Positions 18,285 through 30,593 are shown, counted from the stretch's first letter. The stretch is DNA of 64,000 nt from WTFV01 sp965200895 (GCA_965200895.1 CBDAVM010000001.1:620001-684000), one strand, 5' to 3'. Numbers and translations are program-made. Notes: generated from the letters alone by a model not told the origin.

Positions 18285-18386
18285 GATCGCGTTCGGCTGG
18301 CACGGCGGGACGTTCAGCCTCTGGATCGTTCTGTGCGGAGGTGGTCGTTCCCTGGAATCGAGACGTCTCGTGGAGCCGGCGGGGAC

Positions 18387-18797
18387 CTACTGCGATACAT
18401 CCCGGTCGGGAAGCGATCGAGAGTCCGGGTGGTCCCGATCCTCTTCGGCGGGATCCTCGCCACCGATCCTGCCCCATCCGAAGTACGCCAAGGCGACGAG
18501 GGTGATCGAGAAGACGGCCCGCATCACCTGGGGCAGGAGCAGCAGACGGCCGTAGAAGTGCGGATCGTTATGCAGGCTGACCGATTGCAGGCCGAGCAGC
18601 GCGGCCACCGCGAGGGCGAGCCCGCCCGGCATGGACACGCGCACGAGCGCCGCGGCGAGCATCAGCATCGCTCCCGCGAGCATGCGCCAGACGTTGGCCC
18701 ACCACTCGAGCGTGCCGGCGCGGATGAGGTCGTCTGCGCCGACCACGACGTCGTGCAGGCCGTAGAGGAACATCCCGAGTGCAGCGGCTCTGAGCAT
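18387..18797 (-). CDS. Small integral membrane protein, unknown function
   Basis: The 136-residue product has four hydrophobic segments, at about residues 2-22, 35-55, 58-75 and 85-108. The tail is polar and acidic (EDPAEEDRDHPDS). I do not recognise a family beyond a general resemblance to small four-helix membrane proteins. It lies convergent with nrdJ (102-bp gap) and divergent from the SDR gene. The start is ATG 18797. Confidence 0.65.
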   Translation of the reverse strand: MLRAAALGMFLYGLHDVVVGADDLIRAGTLEWWANVWRMLAGAMLMLAAALVRVSMPGGLALAVAALLGLQSVSLHNDPHFYGRLLLLPQVMRAVFSITLVALAYFGWGRIGGEDPAEEDRDHPDSRSLPDRDVSQ

Positions 18798-18974
18798 GGC
18801 GCTTCTGTTGTATCATGCCGCGGCGCGGGGCGCATCGGCTCCGGGGAACCTGCGGCCGTCCCGGACGCCTCTGATGGCCGGCCCACCGGCGCCGCAATCC
18901 TGACCTGCCGCTCACTGCGGCGGCGCGTGGTCGAAACGGGAGCAGCCGGGCCGCGCCTGCCGGATGACACCAGG

Positions 18975-19751
18975 ATGGACCTGCAACTGACGGACAGGAT
19001 CGCGCTGGTGACCGGGTCGAGCCGCGGGCTGGGGTTGGCATCGGCCCGCGCGCTGATCGGGGAGGGCTGCCGGGTCGCCATCTGCGCCCGGGGCCGCGAA
19101 CGGCTCGATGCGACCGCCGAGGCGTTGCGGCGGGAGGGCGGTGCGGATCGGGTGCTGGCCGTGCAGGCGGATCTGGCAACGGTGGAAGGTGTCGCGACAG
19201 TCGTCGACCGCACCGTGCAGACCTTCGGCGGGCTGGACATCCTGGTCAACAACGTCGGCCGCGCCGGCGGCGGCGGCATCGTCGAAACGGACGACGCGGC
19301 ATGGGAGACCGCGTTGGGGGAGACGCTCTTCCCCGCGGTCCGGACCTCGCGCCTCGCGGTGCCGCACATGCGCGAGCGCGGCGGCGGCGTCATCGTGGTG
19401 ATCGCTTCGATCTGGGGCCGCGAGTCCGGCGGCCGGATGACCTACAACGCGGTCAAGGCGGCCGAGATCAGCCTCGCCAAGTCGATGGCCCGCGAGCTGG
19501 CGCCCGCAAACATCCGGGTCAACAGCGTGGCGCCCGGCTCGATCTCGTTTCCCGGCGGGTCGTGGCACCGCCGCCAGCAGGAGGATCCCGAGGGGATGGC
19601 GGAGTTCGTCCGGGAGCAGCTTCCCTTCGGCCGCTTCGGGCGGGCGGAGGAGGTGGGGTCCGTCGTCGCGTTCCTTGCTTCGCCGCGGGCGAGCTGGGTG
19701 AGCGGCGCGTGCGTCACGGTCGACGGCTGTCAGTCGCGGTCGCTGATCTGA
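18975..19751 (+). CDS. SDR family NAD(P)-dependent oxidoreductase
   Basis: This is a 258-residue classical short-chain dehydrogenase. The cofactor loop TGSSRGLG is at 13-20, NNVG at 92-95, and the catalytic S145, Y157 and K161 (YNAVK) are all present. The C-terminus has the typical WVSGACVTVDGC ending. R34 after the second strand and the basic nearby residues suggest NADPH, but this is inference. Substrate is unknown; 3-oxoacyl-ACP reductase-like or glucose dehydrogenase-like enzymes look the same at this level. The frame is open far upstream, but homology starts at ATG 18975. It is convergent with rpmE. Confidence 0.88.
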   Translation: MDLQLTDRIALVTGSSRGLGLASARALIGEGCRVAICARGRERLDATAEALRREGGADRVLAVQADLATVEGVATVVDRTVQTFGGLDILVNNVGRAGGGGIVETDDAAWETALGETLFPAVRTSRLAVPHMRERGGGVIVVIASIWGRESGGRMTYNAVKAAEISLAKSMARELAPANIRVNSVAPGSISFPGGSWHRRQQEDPEGMAEFVREQLPFGRFGRAEEVGSVVAFLASPRASWVSGACVTVDGCQSRSLI

Positions 19752-19852
19752 CGCCCCGCCAGGAATCCGCGCCCGTCGGCGCCCATCCGGGCATCCACGG
19801 TCCGCAGCTTCGCTGTCGAGACGGTCGATCCGTCGGGAACCCGCACCGCGCA

Positions 19853-20092
19853 CTAGCGGCGCGTGCGCTGCTGCCTGCGACGGCCCTCGACGGTCACCTT
19901 GCCGTACTTCTTCATGAAGCGCTCGACGCGGCCCTCGGTGTCGACCAGCTTCTGGCGCCCGGTGAAGAACGGGTGGCAGCTCGAGCAGATTTCCAGGTGC
20001 AGCTCCTTCTTGGTCGAACGGGTCTTCCACGTCGCGCCGCACGCGCACCGGACGTTGACCTCGTGATATTGCGGGTGAATGTCTGCCCTCAC
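19853..20092 (-). CDS. rpmE: 50S ribosomal protein L31
   Basis: This 79-residue protein has the L31 core IHPQYHEVNVRCACG and the zinc-binding cysteines C16, C18, C36 and C39, so it is the zinc-containing form. The tail is basic and slightly longer than usual (RRRQQRTRR). The start is GTG 20092, giving MRADIHP as expected for the family; GGAGGGAGCAGGA lies upstream. It follows engB by 33 bp on the same strand and appears to have its own promoter overlapping the engB stop. Confidence 0.95.
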   Translation of the reverse strand: MRADIHPQYHEVNVRCACGATWKTRSTKKELHLEICSSCHPFFTGRQKLVDTEGRVERFMKKYGKVTVEGRRRQQRTRR

Positions 20093-20124
20093 GTCCTGCT
20101 CCCTCCGCTTCGCCCCAACAGGAC

Positions 20125-20130
20125 ATTATA
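20125..20130 (-). promoter_or_regulatory. Promoter -10 for rpmE, overlapping the engB stop codon
   Basis: A perfect TATAAT lies on the minus strand; its TAA is the stop codon of engB. A start of transcription near 20118 would give rpmE a leader of about 26 nt. No clear -35 is visible 17 bases upstream. Confidence 0.5.
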
Positions 20131-20764
20131 GCGCGTTCAGCATCGAGCCGACGGCCGTGCGGACCGCGGGCACCCCGGCTCCGGTCCTGCTGGACACCGG
20201 AAGCACCGCATGACCGAGCGCCGCTTCGTGCGCGTGGCGCGTCCGGCTCTGCGCGCTGCGCGACATCCGGTCGTTCTTCGTCGTCACGACGACGGTAGGG
20301 TAGCCCTGTTGCACGAGCCAGGCATGGGCCGCCAGATCACTGTCGAGTCCGGGATGCCGGCCGTCGAGCAGCAGAATGACGCCGGCCAGATACGGGAGGC
20401 CGGTGGCGGGCGGGGACTTGCGGCGGGCCGCCGCCTGCTCGAAGAAGTCTCGCACGGTGACCGCGAACTCGCGCTGCGCCTGCGCTCCCCCGCGGGCGAA
20501 GCCGTAGCCGGGCAGGTCGGCGAGCGTCAACCGCACGGCCCGCCGGCCCGCCGCGGTAACCGCGCGCACGGCGTACAGATTGACCAGACGGGTCGTGCCC
20601 GGCCTGGCGCCGGCCCGCGCCAGGCCGCGGCGGATCAGCGCGTTGATGAGGCTCGACTTGCCGACGTTCGACCGCCCCACCATGGCGATTACGGAACCGG
20701 CACCCGGCGGCAGAATGCCGCCCGTGGGCATACTGGTAACGAAGTCGGCGTCGAGAATCTTCAC
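20126..20764 (-). CDS. engB: Ribosome biogenesis GTP-binding protein EngB/YsxC
   Basis: This TrmE-Era-EngA-type GTPase has G1 GRSNVGKS, a G2 threonine in RPGTTR, G3 DLPGYG, G4 TKND and a G5 region PVSSRTGAG. The G4 is usually TKxDK; here the final lysine is replaced by arginine (TKNDR). EngB acts in assembly of the large ribosomal subunit. I chose GTG 20764 (MKILDADF, 212 residues) because it places the G1 loop 30 residues from the start as in other EngB proteins; the frame extends to GTG 20803 with 13 less likely residues. Between it and lon lies REP-like copy B. Downstream is rpmE, another large-subunit gene. Confidence 0.92.
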   Translation of the reverse strand: MKILDADFVTSMPTGGILPPGAGSVIAMVGRSNVGKSSLINALIRRGLARAGARPGTTRLVNLYAVRAVTAAGRRAVRLTLADLPGYGFARGGAQAQREFAVTVRDFFEQAAARRKSPPATGLPYLAGVILLLDGRHPGLDSDLAAHAWLVQQGYPTVVVTTKNDRMSRSAQSRTRHAHEAALGHAVLPVSSRTGAGVPAVRTAVGSMLNAL

Positions 20765-20821
20765 CGGGAGCGCCCGCGCGCCCGTTCCGGGCGCGGAACG
20801 CACTTGCGCAGCTCGTTTCCT

Positions 20822-20927
20822 GGCGCCCCGAAACGCCTCGCTCGCTCGGCGTTTCGGCCCATCCCCCCCGCTCCATGACCCTGGCGCCGCAGCACTTCGC
20901 TTCGGCTGCGTTCTGCGGCGCCAGCTC

Positions 20928-20930
<3 letters not shown>
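20822..20930 (-). repeat. REP-like dispersed element, copy B
   Basis: Read on the minus strand, this 109-bp copy begins with the TAG stop of lon, as copy A begins with the accC stop. Stem 1 is GCGCCGCAGAACGCAG...TGCTGCGGCGC; stem 2 is CCGAAACGCCGAGC...GCGAGGCGTTTCGG, perfect here. The spacer GTCATGGAGCGGGG is shared with copy A. It separates lon from engB. Confidence 0.88.
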
Positions 20931-23312
<2,382 letters not shown>

Positions 23313-23333
23313 GCAATCAGGACCCTGTCCCGG

Positions 23334-24584
<1,251 letters not shown>

Positions 24585-24607
24585 GCCCTGACGTACAGTC
24601 GCCGACG

Positions 24608-25210
24608 CTACGCACGCTCGCGAATCACGTCGTCAATGATACCGTATTCGCGGCTCTGCTCGGCGCTCATGATGTAGTCGCGCTCCGTGTCCTCGGCGAT
24701 GCGTTCGAGCGACTGCTTCGTGTGCTCGGCCAGAATCTCGTTGAGCCGCGCGCGGGTGCGGAGGATCTCCTTCGCGTGGATGTCGATGTCGGTCGCCTGC
24801 CCGCCCAGTCCCGTCATCAGCGGCTGGTGGATGATGATTCGCGAGTTGGGGAGCGAGAACCGTTTGCCGCCGGCGCCGGCGGCCAGCAGCACCGCAGCCA
24901 TCGACGCCGCCTGGCCGATGCAGTACGTCTGCACGTCCGGCTTGATGAACTGCATCGTGTCGTAGATCGCGAGCCCTGCCGAGATCACCCCGCCCGGGCT
25001 GTTGATGTAGAGCAGAATGTCGCGGTCGGGATCCTCGGCCTCGAGGAACAGCATCTGCGCGATGACCAGATTCGCGAGCGCGTCGTCAATCGAGGAACCG
25101 ATGAAGACGATGCTGTCCTTCAGCAGGCGGGAGTAGATGTCGTAGGCGCGCTCACCCCGGTTGGTCTGTTCGACCACCATCGGGACGAGTTGCGATCTCG
25201 ATTCAGCCAT
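24608..25210 (-). CDS. clpP: ATP-dependent Clp protease proteolytic subunit
   Basis: This 200-residue serine peptidase has the triad S103 (GQAASMAA), H128 (RIIIHQP) and D178 (TERD). ATG 25210 gives MAESRSQLVP, close to the usual ClpP N-terminus. A GTG at 25225 overlaps the tig stop by four bases and would add five residues, so translational coupling from tig is possible. The order tig-clpP-clpX-lon is the common bacterial arrangement. Confidence 0.96.
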   Translation of the reverse strand: MAESRSQLVPMVVEQTNRGERAYDIYSRLLKDSIVFIGSSIDDALANLVIAQMLFLEAEDPDRDILLYINSPGGVISAGLAIYDTMQFIKPDVQTYCIGQAASMAAVLLAAGAGGKRFSLPNSRIIIHQPLMTGLGGQATDIDIHAKEILRTRARLNEILAEHTKQSLERIAEDTERDYIMSAEQSREYGIIDDVIRERA

Positions 25211-25221
25211 GGGCACAAGTC

Positions 25222-26505
25222 TCACACACTGACGATGGTCGCGCGCTTCATCAGCAGCGCGATCGCCTTCTCGCGCCGCAGGCCCGCGCGGAGACGTCCG
25301 GTCCCGCCGTCCTTCTCGAGCAGCGCGCGGACGGCCTGCGGTGTGCGGCCGCTCGATGCGGCCTGGCGGTCGATTTCCTGATCTACGTCCTCCTCGGTGA
25401 CCTCGATCGCCTCCCGGCCGGCTATCTCGTCGAGCACGAGGGTTCCGCGGACCGTGTCCGTCGCCGAGGCGCGCTGCTGCTCGCGGAACGCGTCCCAGTC
25501 GATGCGCGCGCGCTGCGGGTCGACCTGTTCCTCCAGCAGGCGCCGGGCCACCTGTTGCGCCCGCCGGTCGAGTTCGCGGGCGATCAACGCTTCCGGCACC
25601 TCTGCCGTCATCCGGTGTGCGAGCTGCCGCAGCAGGTCCTGGCGGACCTCGTTGCGCGCCTCGAGGTCGGCCTGCGCCTGCAGGTCCGTTCTCACCTGTG
25701 TGCGCAATGCGTTCAGGTCGTCGAACTTGCCGATGGACCGGGCGAACTCGTCGTCGAGATCCGGGAGCACCGGCCGCTGCACGTTCTTGACCTCGATGGC
25801 GTACGAGGCCTGTCGGCCGGCGAGCCTGCGAACCGCGTCGTCCGGTGCGTGGGTGACCGTGAACGAGTGCGCGGCGCCCGGATCGAGTCCCACCAGAGCG
25901 TCGTCGAACCCCGGCGGGTTCGCATCGCTCCCGATTTGCACTCGCACACCCTGCAGATTCTCCGGCGCCGCCTCGGGCTGGTCCGACAGCCGCCGTTCGA
26001 GATCGATGGTCAGCACGTCACCCTTCTCCGCCGCGCGTTCGGTGACCGGCTCCAGATGTCCGCGCCCCTGGCGCAGCCGTTCGATCGCCTGCTCGACGGC
26101 GTCGTCGTCGAGCGTCACCGGCGACTGGCGCAGGGTGAAGGCGGTGTAGTCGCCCGGATCGATCGGCGGGAGCATCTCGATCAGCGCCTTGAAGGTCAGC
26201 GGCTTGCCGTTGTCGACCTGCACGTCGCGGATCTCGGGGGCGGCCACCGGTTCGACGTCGTGTTCCGCCACCGCTTCGTCCACCGCGTCCGGGATCAGGT
26301 TCTCTGCGACGTCTTGCAGGATCCGATCCCGGAAACGCGACCACGCGATCCTGGCCGGCACCTTGCCGGGCCGGAAACCCTCGACCCTGGCCGACCGTCC
26401 GTAGCGCTTCGCGACGCGGTCGATCTCCCTGTCGACCGTTACGGCCGGGATCTCGACGGTCAGCTCCGTGCGGCAGTCTCCGAGTTTCCTGATGTCCGAT
26501 CTCAT
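25222..26505 (-). CDS. tig: Trigger factor
   Basis: This 427-residue chaperone has the ribosome-binding signature GFRPGKVP at 43-50, a central FKBP-like isomerase domain (about 145-230) and a long C-terminal helical domain. It binds at the ribosomal exit tunnel and protects nascent chains. It heads the proteostasis block and lies 93 bp after a tRNA-Leu gene on the same strand, so the tRNA and tig may share a transcript. Confidence 0.95.
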   Translation of the reverse strand: MRSDIRKLGDCRTELTVEIPAVTVDREIDRVAKRYGRSARVEGFRPGKVPARIAWSRFRDRILQDVAENLIPDAVDEAVAEHDVEPVAAPEIRDVQVDNGKPLTFKALIEMLPPIDPGDYTAFTLRQSPVTLDDDAVEQAIERLRQGRGHLEPVTERAAEKGDVLTIDLERRLSDQPEAAPENLQGVRVQIGSDANPPGFDDALVGLDPGAAHSFTVTHAPDDAVRRLAGRQASYAIEVKNVQRPVLPDLDDEFARSIGKFDDLNALRTQVRTDLQAQADLEARNEVRQDLLRQLAHRMTAEVPEALIARELDRRAQQVARRLLEEQVDPQRARIDWDAFREQQRASATDTVRGTLVLDEIAGREAIEVTEEDVDQEIDRQAASSGRTPQAVRALLEKDGGTGRLRAGLRREKAIALLMKRATIVSV

Positions 26506-26598
26506 CGCCGTTGTCGCTCGTGTCGTCGGCCGCCCGCAGCCCGACGCAGGGCCGCCTCAACGTCAGTCCCGTAACCGCGCTGCGGTCGCGTCGCAGGA

Positions 26599-26684
26599 TG
26601 GTGCGAAAGGGGGGACTCGAACCCCCATGGCCTTGGGCCACCGGATCCTAAATCCGGCGCGTCTGCCAGTTCCGCCACTTTCGC
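26599..26684 (-). tRNA. tRNA-Leu (anticodon UAG)
   Basis: The minus-strand sequence folds as a class II tRNA. The acceptor stem is GCGAAAG/CTTTCGC. The anticodon stem CCGGA/TCCGG carries the loop TTTAGGA with anticodon TAG. There is a long variable arm built on GGCC/GGCC, and a T arm GGGGG-TTCGAGT-CCCCC. The 3' ACCA is encoded: CCA is at 26601-26599. The long variable arm with UAG identifies leucine (CUN codons). It lies upstream of tig. Confidence 0.96.
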
Positions 26685-26742
26685 GTCACGCGTCGGCGGG
26701 GCCTCGACGGGCGACGGCCTGTGCTCCGCCGCCGCAGGGTGG

Positions 26743-26748
26743 AGTATA
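26743..26748 (-). promoter_or_regulatory. Candidate -10 for tRNA-Leu and the tig operon
   Basis: TATACT on the minus strand lies about 59 bases before the tRNA 5' end. Spacing suits a precursor tRNA with a short leader. No clear -35 element was found. Confidence 0.4.
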
Positions 26749-26991
26749 CCCGCCCGACAGAGTCGTGTACGTCGGCGCTGACGGGCGCCGCGCCGTCGCC
26801 AACCCGCGCGCCGTTGTCGGCCTGCTTGTGTCGTTGGACGATCGGCAGCGCGGCGGGGCGGTGGTACGGATGTCGGCCGTCGCGATGTCGGCCGCACGCC
26901 GGGTCGCCTGTTCCGCAAACTGCAGCACGTTGCAGCAATACCGAACGCTCACGGTGATCTGCCCGGGTTCGCTGCCGGGTTGGCATTCTGG

Positions 26992-27000
26992 TGGTACGAT
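26992..27000 (+). promoter_or_regulatory. Extended -10 promoter of egtB
   Basis: TGGTACGAT lies ten bases before the egtB ATG at 27011. The predicted start of transcription is within about four bases of the ATG, so the mRNA would be leaderless or nearly so. This agrees with the lack of a Shine-Dalgarno there. Confidence 0.5.
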
Positions 27001-27010
27001 CAAGCCTGCC

Positions 27011-28399
27011 ATGCATCGATTTGTGCAGGATGTCGTGAAACAGGCCCCGCCCCCCTCGGACCCCGGCGTCGCGGGCGTGGTTGACCGCCGGGAGGTGGTC
27101 CAGGCCTATCGGGACAACCGGGCCCGGACGCGGGAGCTGTTCCAGATGCTCACGCCGGATGCCTACTACGAGCGGCCGATCCCGCTCCGGCATCCCGTCG
27201 TGTTCTACGACGGACATATTCCCGCGTTCGCGGTCAACGCGTTCCTCAAGAAGGGCCTCGGTCATCCCGGCCTCGACGCCGACCTGGAGGTGCTGTTCGC
27301 GCGGGGAATCGATCCGGCCGACGGGACGGCCGCCTCGGCGTCGGCCGTCGAGCGCTGGCCCTCGCGCGACGCGGTACGCCGGTACGTGGAGCAGGCGGAC
27401 GACGCCATCCTGACCGCGCTCGCTTCGGCCGCCATCGATGGTGACGGCAACGCCGTGCTGCACCGCGGCCAGGGCGTCTTCACGATCCTGGAACACGAGG
27501 AGATGCACCAGGAGACGCTGCTCTACCTGTGGCACCGTCTCGACCTGCACCTCAAGCGCCGGCCGGATGGATACGAGCCGGTGGGGGTGACCGAGACCGG
27601 CCCGGCCCGCGAGATGGTCACAATCCCGGCCGGTCGCGCCACCCTCGGCGCCGGAATGACGGAGATCCCCTTCGGCTGGGACAACGAGTTCCCCTCGCAT
27701 TCCATCGCGGTGCCGGCCTTCTCGATCGACGTGCACGACGTGACCAACGCCGACTACCTGGCTTTCGTCGACGCCGGCGGCTACGACGACCACGCGCTGT
27801 GGTCGCCGGAGGCATGGCGCCGCCAGCGGAAGTCGGGCCGTATGCACCCGCTGTTCTGGGAACGCGTGGCGGGCCGGTGGCTCTGGCGCGGCATGTTCGG
27901 ACGGGTGCCGCTGCCGCCCGCATGGCCGGTCTATGTGACGCACGACGAGGCGAGCGCCTTCGCGCGCTGGAAGGGACTGCGGCTGCCGACCGAGGCCGAG
28001 TACCACCGGGCCGCCTTCGGGACCCCGGAGGGCGTCGAGCGGGCGCACCCCTGGGGCGACGCGGAGCCGGACGCCACGCGGGGCAACTTCGACTTTCGGT
28101 ACGCGGATCCGGTGCCCGTCGGTTCGTATCCCGACGGTGCCAGTGCATGGGGCGTGCACGACCTCGCGGGCAACGGCTGGGAGTGGACCGCCACCCCGTT
28201 CGCAGGCTTCCCCGGCTTCGAGGTCATGGCCTCGTATCCCGAGTACTCGGCCGACTTCTTCGACGGTGAGCACTACGTCGTCAAGGGAGGATCGCCGGCG
28301 ACGGCGCGCGGGCTCCTGCGCCGCAGCTTCCGCAACTGGTTCCGGCCGCACTATCCGTACGCGTACGTGACGTTCCGCTGCGCCGGGGACGCACGGTGA
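27011..28399 (+). CDS. egtB: Ergothioneine biosynthesis protein EgtB (sulfoxide synthase)
   Basis: This 462-residue protein has an N-terminal DinB-like four-helix domain with candidate iron ligands H162 and H166 (HEEMHQE) plus a histidine among H61/H69, and a C-terminal formylglycine-generating-enzyme/C-type lectin fold (WGVHDLAGNGWEWT, then a final VTFRCAG). EgtB joins hergynine (trimethylhistidine) to cysteine or gamma-glutamylcysteine using iron and oxygen. Its last four bases overlap the GTG start of egtD, which makes hergynine. The protein is on the long side for EgtB, and which thiol it uses cannot be judged from sequence alone. Confidence 0.92.
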   Translation: MHRFVQDVVKQAPPPSDPGVAGVVDRREVVQAYRDNRARTRELFQMLTPDAYYERPIPLRHPVVFYDGHIPAFAVNAFLKKGLGHPGLDADLEVLFARGIDPADGTAASASAVERWPSRDAVRRYVEQADDAILTALASAAIDGDGNAVLHRGQGVFTILEHEEMHQETLLYLWHRLDLHLKRRPDGYEPVGVTETGPAREMVTIPAGRATLGAGMTEIPFGWDNEFPSHSIAVPAFSIDVHDVTNADYLAFVDAGGYDDHALWSPEAWRRQRKSGRMHPLFWERVAGRWLWRGMFGRVPLPPAWPVYVTHDEASAFARWKGLRLPTEAEYHRAAFGTPEGVERAHPWGDAEPDATRGNFDFRYADPVPVGSYPDGASAWGVHDLAGNGWEWTATPFAGFPGFEVMASYPEYSADFFDGEHYVVKGGSPATARGLLRRSFRNWFRPHYPYAYVTFRCAGDAR

Positions 28400-29391
28400 C
28401 GGCGCGGGAAACGGTATCCGACCGCCCCGTGCGGCCGCAACCGGCGGGCCCTGACGAATCGCTCGCCCGTGACGTGGTCGCGGGGCTCACGAGCCGGCCG
28501 AAGCGGCTGGCGGCGAAGTACCTCTACGATGCGCTCGGGTCGAGCCTGTTCGAGGCCATCTGCGAGCTCCCCTGGTATCCGATCACACGCGGCGAGCGCG
28601 CCCTGCTGACGCGTGAGCGCGAAGCCATCCTCGCGCGGCTCGACGAGCCTGCCACCCTGGTCGAGCTCGGCGGCGGCGACGGCGAGAAGCTCGACATCCT
28701 GGCGGCGGGACTGGACGGACAGGGCAGAACCGCGACCGTCCACCTGATCGACATCTCGGAGACGGCGCTCGTGCGGGCCGCCCGCGCCATCGACCGGCAT
28801 CCGTCGGTGGCGGTGCGCGTGCACCGCGCCTCGTACGCCGACGGCCTGCGGGCCGCCGTGGCCGAGCTCGATCCGGGGCGCTCGGCCATGATGCTGTTCC
28901 TGGGATCGAACATCGGCAACCTGGTTCCGGACGAAGCGGATCGCTTTCTCGCGCAGGTCGGGGCGGCGCTGCGGCCGGGAGACAGCCTGCTGCTGGGCAC
29001 GGATCTCGTCAAGCCGGAGCGTGACCTGATCCTGGCCTACGACGACCCGCTGGGGGTCACGGCGTCGTTCAACCGCAACCTGCTCGTGCGCCTGAACCGC
29101 GAGCTGGATGCGGACTTCGACCTCGAGCAGTTCGCGCACCGTGTCGTCTGGAACGCGCAGGCGTCGCGCGTGGAGTCCTACCTGGTCAGTCAGGCGGAAC
29201 AGACCGTCTGCATCCCCGCCGCCGGCTGCTGCATCCGGTTCGCCGCGGGTGAGGCCATCTGGACCGAGAGCTCGTACAAGTACCAGCCGGACGCCGTGCT
29301 GGACATGGCCGCGCGCGCCGGTTTCGCGCTCGACCAGCAGTGGATAGAGCCCGGCGCGGGATTCGCGCTGACCCTCTTCGACGTGCCATGA
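28396..29391 (+). CDS. egtD: L-histidine N-alpha-methyltransferase EgtD
   Basis: This 331-residue enzyme has the EgtD N-terminal region with KYLYDALGSSLFEAI and LPWYPITRGE, which forms part of the histidine pocket. The S-adenosylmethionine loop VELGGGDGEK is at 89-98. FLGSNIGNL and the C-terminal EAIWTESSYKY segment match the family. It trimethylates histidine to hergynine, the first step of ergothioneine synthesis. The start is GTG 28396 in a GTGA overlap with egtB, and its stop overlaps the next gene as ATGA. No egtA, egtC or egtE was found nearby. Confidence 0.93.
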   Translation: MTARETVSDRPVRPQPAGPDESLARDVVAGLTSRPKRLAAKYLYDALGSSLFEAICELPWYPITRGERALLTREREAILARLDEPATLVELGGGDGEKLDILAAGLDGQGRTATVHLIDISETALVRAARAIDRHPSVAVRVHRASYADGLRAAVAELDPGRSAMMLFLGSNIGNLVPDEADRFLAQVGAALRPGDSLLLGTDLVKPERDLILAYDDPLGVTASFNRNLLVRLNRELDADFDLEQFAHRVVWNAQASRVESYLVSQAEQTVCIPAAGCCIRFAAGEAIWTESSYKYQPDAVLDMAARAGFALDQQWIEPGAGFALTLFDVP

Positions 29392-30506
29392 GCCCCGAGC
29401 CGCGCCCGCACCGTGACACCGGGCTGCGCTTCCTGGTCGCCGCGGCGTGCGTGGTCGTGGTCATCGCCGGGCTGCGCGCAGCGGCCCCGGTCATCCTGCC
29501 CTTCCTGATCGCGGTGTTCCTCGCGGTGGTCAACGTGCCGCTGATGAACTGGCTGGTGCGCATGCGCGTGCCGAAGCCGCTGGCCGGCCTGCTGACCATT
29601 CTGGCGGTCGCATCGGTCATCGGCATCCTGGTGGCGGTGCTGGCGCAGTCGGTCAACCAGGTGACGGAGGTGATTCCCCGCTACCGCGCGCGCGTCGGCG
29701 ACCTGGCGGCATCCGTCTCCGCGCTGGGCGCATCCCTCGGCCTGCCGGTGGAGGCGTGGCGGGAAGAGTGGCGGTCGGTCTCCCTGGCGGCGTTCGGTAC
29801 GGTCGATACGGTCGGCGCGATCATCGGCAACACCGGCGCGATCGTCGGCAACGCCGTGCGGACGGTGGGCGCCTTCCTGTCGAACGCCTTTCTGGTGTTC
29901 CTGACCGTGGTTTTCATCCTGGCCGAGGCCGCGGGCTTCCCGGCGAAGATCCGGCGCGCCTTCGGCGCGGACCGCGATCCGTTCGGGCAGCTCGGCCGCA
30001 TCTCCGCCCAGATCCAGACCTACCTCGTCACCAAGGCGACGGTCAGCGCCGCCACGGGAGTCATCATCGGCGCGTGGGCGGCGATCATGGGGCTCGACTT
30101 TCCGCTCCTGTGGGGAGTGATCGCGTTCATGTTCAACTTCATCCCGACCCTCGGCTCGATCTTCGCGGCAGTTCCGGCCGTCCTGCTGGCGGTGCTGCAA
30201 CCCGGCCTCGGGCCCGGAGCCGCCGCGATCATCGCCATGGGCTACCTGGTGGTGAACGTCACCTTCGGGAACCTGATCGAGCCGACGCTGCTCGGCCGAC
30301 GCCTCGGCTTGTCGACCCTGGTGGTCTTCGTCTCCCTCGTCTTCTGGGGCTGGGTCTGGGGGCCGGTGGGGATGCTCTTCTCGGTGCCGCTGACGATGGT
30401 GGTCAAGATCGCGCTGGAGAACACCGCCGATCTGCGCTGGTTGGCGGTGATGCTCGACGCGAACCCGCCGGTGGCGGTGCGCAAGCACCGAGCACCTGCC
30501 GCGTAG
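29388..30506 (+). CDS. AI-2E family transporter
   Basis: This 372-residue membrane protein has about eight transmembrane segments. The family signature FGNLIEPTLLGRRLGLSTLV lies in the C-terminal half, and GLDFPLLWGVIAFMFNFIP precedes it. Members include TqsA-like exporters and sodium/proton antiporters. Translational overlap (ATGA) with egtD suggests it could move a product or precursor of ergothioneine synthesis, but that is inference from position only. Its stop lies five bases from the stop of the convergent TerB-like gene, inside a duplicated segment. Confidence 0.88.
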   Translation: MSPEPRPHRDTGLRFLVAAACVVVVIAGLRAAAPVILPFLIAVFLAVVNVPLMNWLVRMRVPKPLAGLLTILAVASVIGILVAVLAQSVNQVTEVIPRYRARVGDLAASVSALGASLGLPVEAWREEWRSVSLAAFGTVDTVGAIIGNTGAIVGNAVRTVGAFLSNAFLVFLTVVFILAEAAGFPAKIRRAFGADRDPFGQLGRISAQIQTYLVTKATVSAATGVIIGAWAAIMGLDFPLLWGVIAFMFNFIPTLGSIFAAVPAVLLAVLQPGLGPGAAAIIAMGYLVVNVTFGNLIEPTLLGRRLGLSTLVVFVSLVFWGWVWGPVGMLFSVPLTMVVKIALENTADLRWLAVMLDANPPVAVRKHRAPAA

Positions 30507-30593
30507 CACCTTCAACGCCTCGGGGCCGCGACCGGCTGCCGCGCGCGCGCAATGGTCGGCGGGCGCCTGCCGCGTAGCGCCTTCAACGCCTCG
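30492..30593 (+). repeat. 31-bp direct repeat spanning converging gene ends
   Basis: Copies at 30492-30522 and 30563-30593 match at 29 of 31 positions, offset by 71 bp. The second copy codes for part of the TerB-like C-terminus (EALKALRGR). The first contains the stop codons of both converging genes. Because 71 is not a multiple of three, the first copy is read in another frame by the TerB-like gene. Confidence 0.9.

Larger units (their letters stand above)
26685..27010. other. Divergent intergenic region between tRNA-Leu/tig and egtB
   Basis: These 326 bp hold no convincing gene. They contain a minus-strand -10 (TATACT) facing the tRNA and a plus-strand extended -10 (TGGTACGAT) facing egtB. 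A direct repeat of TGCAGCA occurs near 26921-26938. Nothing else was recognised. Confidence 0.6.

Noticed and set aside
18285..18386. Intrinsic terminator after nrdJ
   Set aside because: No stable stem with a T-run could be found in the 102 bp between nrdJ and the convergent membrane-protein gene.
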